From NCBI GenBank assembly GCA_030039095.1, contig JASHQP010000107.1:1-16534 (forward strand): a DNA stretch of 16,534 bases. Direction: 5' to 3'. Position 1 is the stretch's first letter. Each line of letters starts with the position of its first letter. Shown one piece after another: positions 13,488 through 16,534 of the stretch. Under the pieces are notes generated by a model. It was not told the origin of the DNA. It saw only the letters and a program-made list of their open reading frames with translations, and ran no database searches. The position numbers and the translations under genes were made by a program. The stretch comes from Streptosporangiaceae bacterium (GTDB lineage: Bacteria > Actinomycetota > Actinomycetes > Streptosporangiales > Streptosporangiaceae).

Positions 13488-14260
13488 TGGCGACGACCGT
13501 GCTCGTGCTCGGCGGGACATCCGAGGCCAGGGCGCTGGCCGCCGAGCTTGTCCTCGAGGCGGACATACGGGTGATCAGCTCGCTGGCCGGGCGGGTGAGC
13601 AACCCCGCCCTGCCCGCCGGCGAGGTCCGGGTGGGCGGCTTCGGCGGCGCGGACGGCCTGGCCGCCTACGCCGTGGCCGAGGACATCGGCGCGGTCGTCG
13701 ACGCGACCCACCCGTTCGCGGAGACGATCAGCGCGCACGCGGTCGACGCGTGCGCGCGCGCCGGCCTGCCGCTGCTGCGCCTGGCCCGCCCCGCCTGGTC
13801 CCCGGGGGACGGCGACGACTGGCACGACGCCGGGTCACTCGACGAGGCCGCGCTGCTGCTGCCGGAACTCGGCAGCCGGGTCTTCCTGACCACCGGCCGC
13901 CAGGGCCTGGCCGCGTTCGCCGCGCTGGACCTGTGGTTCCTGATCCGCTGCGTCGACCCGCCGGACGCCCCGCTGCCCGCGCGCTCCGAGGTGCTGCTGG
14001 CCCGGGGGCCGTACGAGCGGGACGCCGAGCGCGTGCTCATGCGCAGGCATGACATCGACATCCTGGTCACCAAGAACAGCGGCGGCCCGCTGACCGAGGG
14101 CAAGCTCGGCGCCGCCAGGGACCTGGGCATCCCGGTGGTCATGGTCGCCCGCCCGGCAGCCGCGGCCGCCGGGTCCGTGACCACCGTCAGCGACGCGGTC
14201 CGCTGGGTTCTTGCGCGGGTTCCCCGGCCGGCCGCTCCGGCTGGTAGTGCCGGGGAGTGA
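13487..14260 (+). CDS. cobK: Precorrin-6A reductase, CobK
   Basis: A 257-residue NADPH-dependent reductase converting precorrin-6A to precorrin-6B. It has the CobK/CbiJ landmarks LGGTSEAR (8-15), the DATHPFA motif (72-78), TTGRQG (135-140), KNSGG (196-200) followed by TEGK, and a normal length. The ATG at 13487 shares its A with the deaminase TAA, and there is no good ribosome binding site of its own, so reinitiation after the deaminase is likely. The last 74 bases overlap, tail to tail, with the end of cobIJ on the other strand; the Pro/Ala-rich tail RVPRPAAPAGSAGE lies in that overlap and is probably not part of the fold. It is separated from the other + strand cob genes by about 11 kb. Confidence 0.93.
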   Translation: MATTVLVLGGTSEARALAAELVLEADIRVISSLAGRVSNPALPAGEVRVGGFGGADGLAAYAVAEDIGAVVDATHPFAETISAHAVDACARAGLPLLRLARPAWSPGDGDDWHDAGSLDEAALLLPELGSRVFLTTGRQGLAAFAALDLWFLIRCVDPPDAPLPARSEVLLARGPYERDAERVLMRRHDIDILVTKNSGGPLTEGKLGAARDLGIPVVMVARPAAAAAGSVTTVSDAVRWVLARVPRPAAPAGSAGE

Positions 14261-15722
14261 ACACGGCGGGCCGGCCGCCCTGCTCGAGCACCCGGGTCGT
14301 CGAAGACCCGATGATCAGCAGCGTGTTCATGTCGACGTCCGCGGCGTCGAGACCGGCGAGCGTGGTGACGCTCAGCTCCTCGCCGGGCCGGCCGACGTTG
14401 CGCCCGACGACGACCGGGGTGTCCGGCGCGCGGTGCCGCAGCACCAGGCCGCGGACGGCCCCGACCTGCCAGGTGCGGGTGCGGGACGCCGGGTTGTACA
14501 GGGCCAGCACCAGGTCGGCGGCTGCCGCCGCGGCCACCCGGTCGGCGATGACCCGCCACGGCTTCAGCCGGTCGGACAGGCTGATCACGCAGTAGTCGTG
14601 GCCGAGCGGCGCGCCCACCCGGCTGGCCACCGCCTGGGCCGCGGTGACGCCGGGCAGGATCTCGATGCCGACATCCGCCCACCGTCCCGGGTCCGACGCT
14701 GCCTGCTCGAGCACCGCCGACGCCATCGCGAACACGCCGGGGTCGCCGGAGGAGATCACCGCGACCCGGCCGCCCTTCGCCGCCAGGCCGAGCGCGAGCG
14801 CGGCCCGGTCGGACTCGACGGTGTTTCCGGAGGCATGGCGGTGCTGCCCCGGCCGGTTCGGCACCCGTGCCAGGTAGGCCCGGTAGCCAACCAGGTCGGT
14901 GGCGGCGGCGATCGCCGCCGCCGACTCGGGCGTCAGCCAGGCCGGGTCACCAGGGCCGAGCCCGACGACCGTCACACCGGGCGCCGTATCGCGCCGCTGG
15001 CCCCCTCCGGGCACCAGCGCCAGCGACATGTACGGCACGGTGGCGGAGTCCACGTCGGCGAGCGGCGCCACGCGCTGCGCGTCGGTCCCAGCCCGTTCCG
15101 CATAGCGCGCCCGGTCCAGCAGGCCGGTGTCCGCCAGGGCCTCGCGGACCTTGTCGAACGTGCGCCCGAGCTTGAGGATCGCCACCGCGTCGCCGTCCGC
15201 CGCAGCCAGCCGGGCGCGCAGCAGTTCGGGCGGCAGCGTGCCGGGCAGGACGGTGAGCGACTCGTCGTGCTGGACCAGCGGCTCGCCGACGGCCGCGGCA
15301 GCCGCGGACACCGACGAGACCCCGGGCACGATCTGCGCGGCGAACCGGCCCGCCAGGCGGACGTGGAGATGCTGGTACGACCCGTAGAGGCCCGGATCCC
15401 CTTCGCACAGCACGACCACGATGCGTCCCTCGTCAAGGTGTGCGGCGAGGCGCATGGCTGCTTCGGTGTAAAAGTCGGCCAGTGCGCCCGCGTAGCCGCC
15501 AGGGTGGTCGGTGTCCTCCGTGGTCACCGGGTAGCGCAGGACTTCCTCGGTCTGGCCGGGGCGCAGGTACGGTTCGGCCGCCGCGCGCGCGACGCTGTGG
15601 CCGTGCCGGGCGCAGTGGTAAGCGACGACGTCGGCCTCCGCGATCAGGCGGGCGGCCCGCACCGTCACCAGGTCGGGGTCGCCGGGGCCGACCCCGACGC
15701 CGTACAGCCTGCCCGGTGCCAT
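14187..15722 (-). CDS. cobIJ: Fused CobI-CobJ: precorrin-2 C20- and precorrin-3B C17-methyltransferase
   Basis: A 511-residue protein with two complete tetrapyrrole methylase domains. Residues 1 to about 245 are CobI: YGVGVGPGDPDLVTVRA (7-23), CEGDPGLYGS (106-115), PGVSS (133-137). Residues ~249-495 are CobJ: VVGLGPGDPAWLTPES (252-267), SGDPGVF (325-331), PGVTAAQA and LALYNPASRTR. CobI makes precorrin-3A from precorrin-2; CobJ contracts the ring of precorrin-3B to precorrin-4. The same fusion is known in mycobacteria and streptomycetes. The ATG at 15722 is favoured by GGAG eight bases upstream. A GTG at 15731 overlapping the cobH stop as GTGA is the alternative (three more residues). The 3' end overlaps cobK by 74 bases. 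Confidence 0.95.
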   Translation of the reverse strand: MAPGRLYGVGVGPGDPDLVTVRAARLIAEADVVAYHCARHGHSVARAAAEPYLRPGQTEEVLRYPVTTEDTDHPGGYAGALADFYTEAAMRLAAHLDEGRIVVVLCEGDPGLYGSYQHLHVRLAGRFAAQIVPGVSSVSAAAAAVGEPLVQHDESLTVLPGTLPPELLRARLAAADGDAVAILKLGRTFDKVREALADTGLLDRARYAERAGTDAQRVAPLADVDSATVPYMSLALVPGGGQRRDTAPGVTVVGLGPGDPAWLTPESAAAIAAATDLVGYRAYLARVPNRPGQHRHASGNTVESDRAALALGLAAKGGRVAVISSGDPGVFAMASAVLEQAASDPGRWADVGIEILPGVTAAQAVASRVGAPLGHDYCVISLSDRLKPWRVIADRVAAAAAADLVLALYNPASRTRTWQVGAVRGLVLRHRAPDTPVVVGRNVGRPGEELSVTTLAGLDAADVDMNTLLIIGSSTTRVLEQGGRPAVFTPRHYQPERPAGEPAQEPSGPRR

Positions 15723-15727
15723 CGCGG

Positions 15728-16357
15728 TCACTCCGCCCTGCTCGCCAGCGCGTTCACGGCCGACGACGCGATCGCCGACCCGCCGCGCCGGCCGTGCAGC
15801 GTCAGGAACTCCAGGCCCAGCGCGTTGCCGGCCAGGGCGGCCTTGGACTCGGCGGCGCCGACGAACCCGACCGGCACGCCGATCACCGCGGCGGGCCTCG
15901 GTGCCCCGGCCGCAACGATGTCCAGCAGGTGAAACAGCGCGGTGGGCGCGTTGCCGATGGCGACCAGCGCGCCGTCCAGGCGGTCGCGCCATAGTTCCGC
16001 CGCCGCCGCCGTCCTGGTTGTGCCCAGTTCCACGGCAAGCCCCGGAGTGCGCGGGTCGCGCAGCGTGCACAGCACCTCGTTGGCCGCGGGCAGCCGTGAC
16101 CGGGTGATGCCCGCGGCCACCATGGACGAGTCGCAGAGCACCGGCGCCCCGGCCGTGAGCGCGGCCTCGGCCCGCTCGGCGAAACCGGCCGACCAGGCAA
16201 GGTCGGCGACCAGATCGGTCATGCCGCAGGCGTGGATCATGCGCACGACCACGCGCTCCAGGTTCGCGGGGACCCCTGACAGGTCGGCCTCCCGGCGGAT
16301 GGTCGCAAAGGACTGCCGGTAGATCGCGGCGCCGTCGCGTTCGTACCCGGTTGTCAT
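15728..16357 (-). CDS. cobH: Precorrin-8X methylmutase, CobH
   Basis: A 209-residue enzyme moving the C11 methyl to C12 to form hydrogenobyrinic acid. Diagnostic stretches are YERDGAAIYRQSFATIRREAD (split, about 5-25), the catalytic-histidine region MIHACG (H42; H43 in the Pseudomonas denitrificans enzyme), NEVLCTLRDPRTPGLA, IGNAPTALF and GVPVGFVGAAESK. The ATG at 16357 gives the usual family length. An identical start context 51 bases upstream (ATG at 16408) arises from a tandem repeat; it overlaps the cobG stop as ATGA and would add 17 residues that partly duplicate the N-terminus. Both starts may be used. The frame stays open further upstream, but that is cobG in another frame. The stop overlaps a GTG of cobIJ. 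Confidence 0.93.
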   Translation of the reverse strand: MTTGYERDGAAIYRQSFATIRREADLSGVPANLERVVVRMIHACGMTDLVADLAWSAGFAERAEAALTAGAPVLCDSSMVAAGITRSRLPAANEVLCTLRDPRTPGLAVELGTTRTAAAAELWRDRLDGALVAIGNAPTALFHLLDIVAAGAPRPAAVIGVPVGFVGAAESKAALAGNALGLEFLTLHGRRGGSAIASSAVNALASRAE

Positions 16358-16437
16358 GCCGGCCTCGCCCGCGCGGCCAGCGCCGTCGTGTTCGTACCCG
16401 GTTGTCATGCCGGCCTCGCCCGCGCGGTCAGCGCCGT
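16329..16437. repeat. 51-bp tandem repeat across the cobG-cobH junction
   Basis: Bases 16329-16379 and 16380-16430 are direct copies with two mismatches (16338/16389 and 16377/16428), and seven bases of a third copy follow. The unit is 17 codons long, so it keeps the cobH frame. Each copy carries GAGG, an ATG and the first nine or ten codons of cobH. Confidence 0.9.
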
Positions 16438-16534
16438 GCCGTCGTCGCACACCAGGCGGCCATCGGACGTCGCGACCACCGCGGTGGCGTCGGCGGGCAG
16501 GCCGCATCGGCGGCTGCATCCCGCCCAGTGCACC
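16405..16534 (-). CDS. cobG: Precorrin-3B synthase, CobG, C-terminal fragment
   Basis: Only the last 42 codons are in the window; the gene runs off the right edge. The visible frame (codons from 16533) begins VHWAGCSRRCGLP, the second half of the siroheme/[4Fe-4S] cysteine motif (C-X3-C) of the nitrite/sulfite-reductase family, as in CobG. It continues to TALTARARPA and a TGA at 16405-16407. CobG uses oxygen to turn precorrin-3A into the hydroxylactone precorrin-3B, which marks the aerobic pathway. The TGA overlaps the upstream cobH ATG (16408) as ATGA. The fragment is short, but motif and position between the window edge and cobH make the call good. Confidence 0.8.
   Translation of the reverse strand, partial: VHWAGCSRRCGLPADATAVVATSDGRLVCDDGTALTARARPA

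Noticed and set aside
16329..16437. CRISPR-like or regulatory repeat array
   Set aside because: Only two full copies, directly abutting without spacers, in frame with cobH. It is a simple tandem duplication of coding sequence.

Overview
This is very GC-rich, tightly packed DNA with GTG starts, ATGA/TGATG gene overlaps, a fused CobI-CobJ and MsiK-era style ABC systems, which points to an actinobacterium (Actinomycetota). I cannot name the genus from the sequence. The window starts inside cobL and ends inside cobG.

Layout. (1) 1-2223, + strand: 3' part of cobL, then cobM and cobF, corrin-ring genes of the oxygen-dependent cobalamin pathway. (2) 2224-2944: a VapBC-type toxin-antitoxin pair followed by a hairpin. 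(3) 2945-4864: a two-gene ABC-2 type exporter (ATPase and permease) behind a perfect 16-bp palindrome. (4) 4866-12977: a divergent sugar-catabolic locus. On the - strand lie a LacI-family regulator and two Opp/Dpp-type permeases. On the + strand lie a lipoprotein solute-binding protein, a FrlB-like deglycase, a FrlD-like PfkB kinase and a second FrlB-like deglycase. The 280-bp divergent gap holds a strong-looking promoter and two matching LacI-type operators. (5) 13032-13487: a cytosine deaminase of the yeast Fcy1 type, whose stop overlaps the start of cobK. (6) 13487-16534: cobK (+), then the convergent - strand operon cobG-cobH-cobIJ.

How it works together. Counting both flanks, the window encodes CobI, CobG, CobJ, CobM, CobF, CobK, CobL and CobH, i.e. 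every step from precorrin-2 to hydrogenobyrinic acid. About 11 kb of unrelated genes sits between cobF and cobK. The largest inserted unit reads as an uptake-and-catabolism module for Amadori (fructosamine) compounds. An oligopeptide-type importer brings in a glycated amino acid or peptide, the kinase phosphorylates the sugar, and the deglycases release glucose 6-phosphate and the amine. LacI would control both arms. No ATPase subunits for the importer are present, and two deglycases flank one kinase, so this is not a copy of the classical frl operons. The substrate is an inference.

No tRNA, rRNA, CRISPR array, insertion sequence or cobalamin riboswitch was seen.
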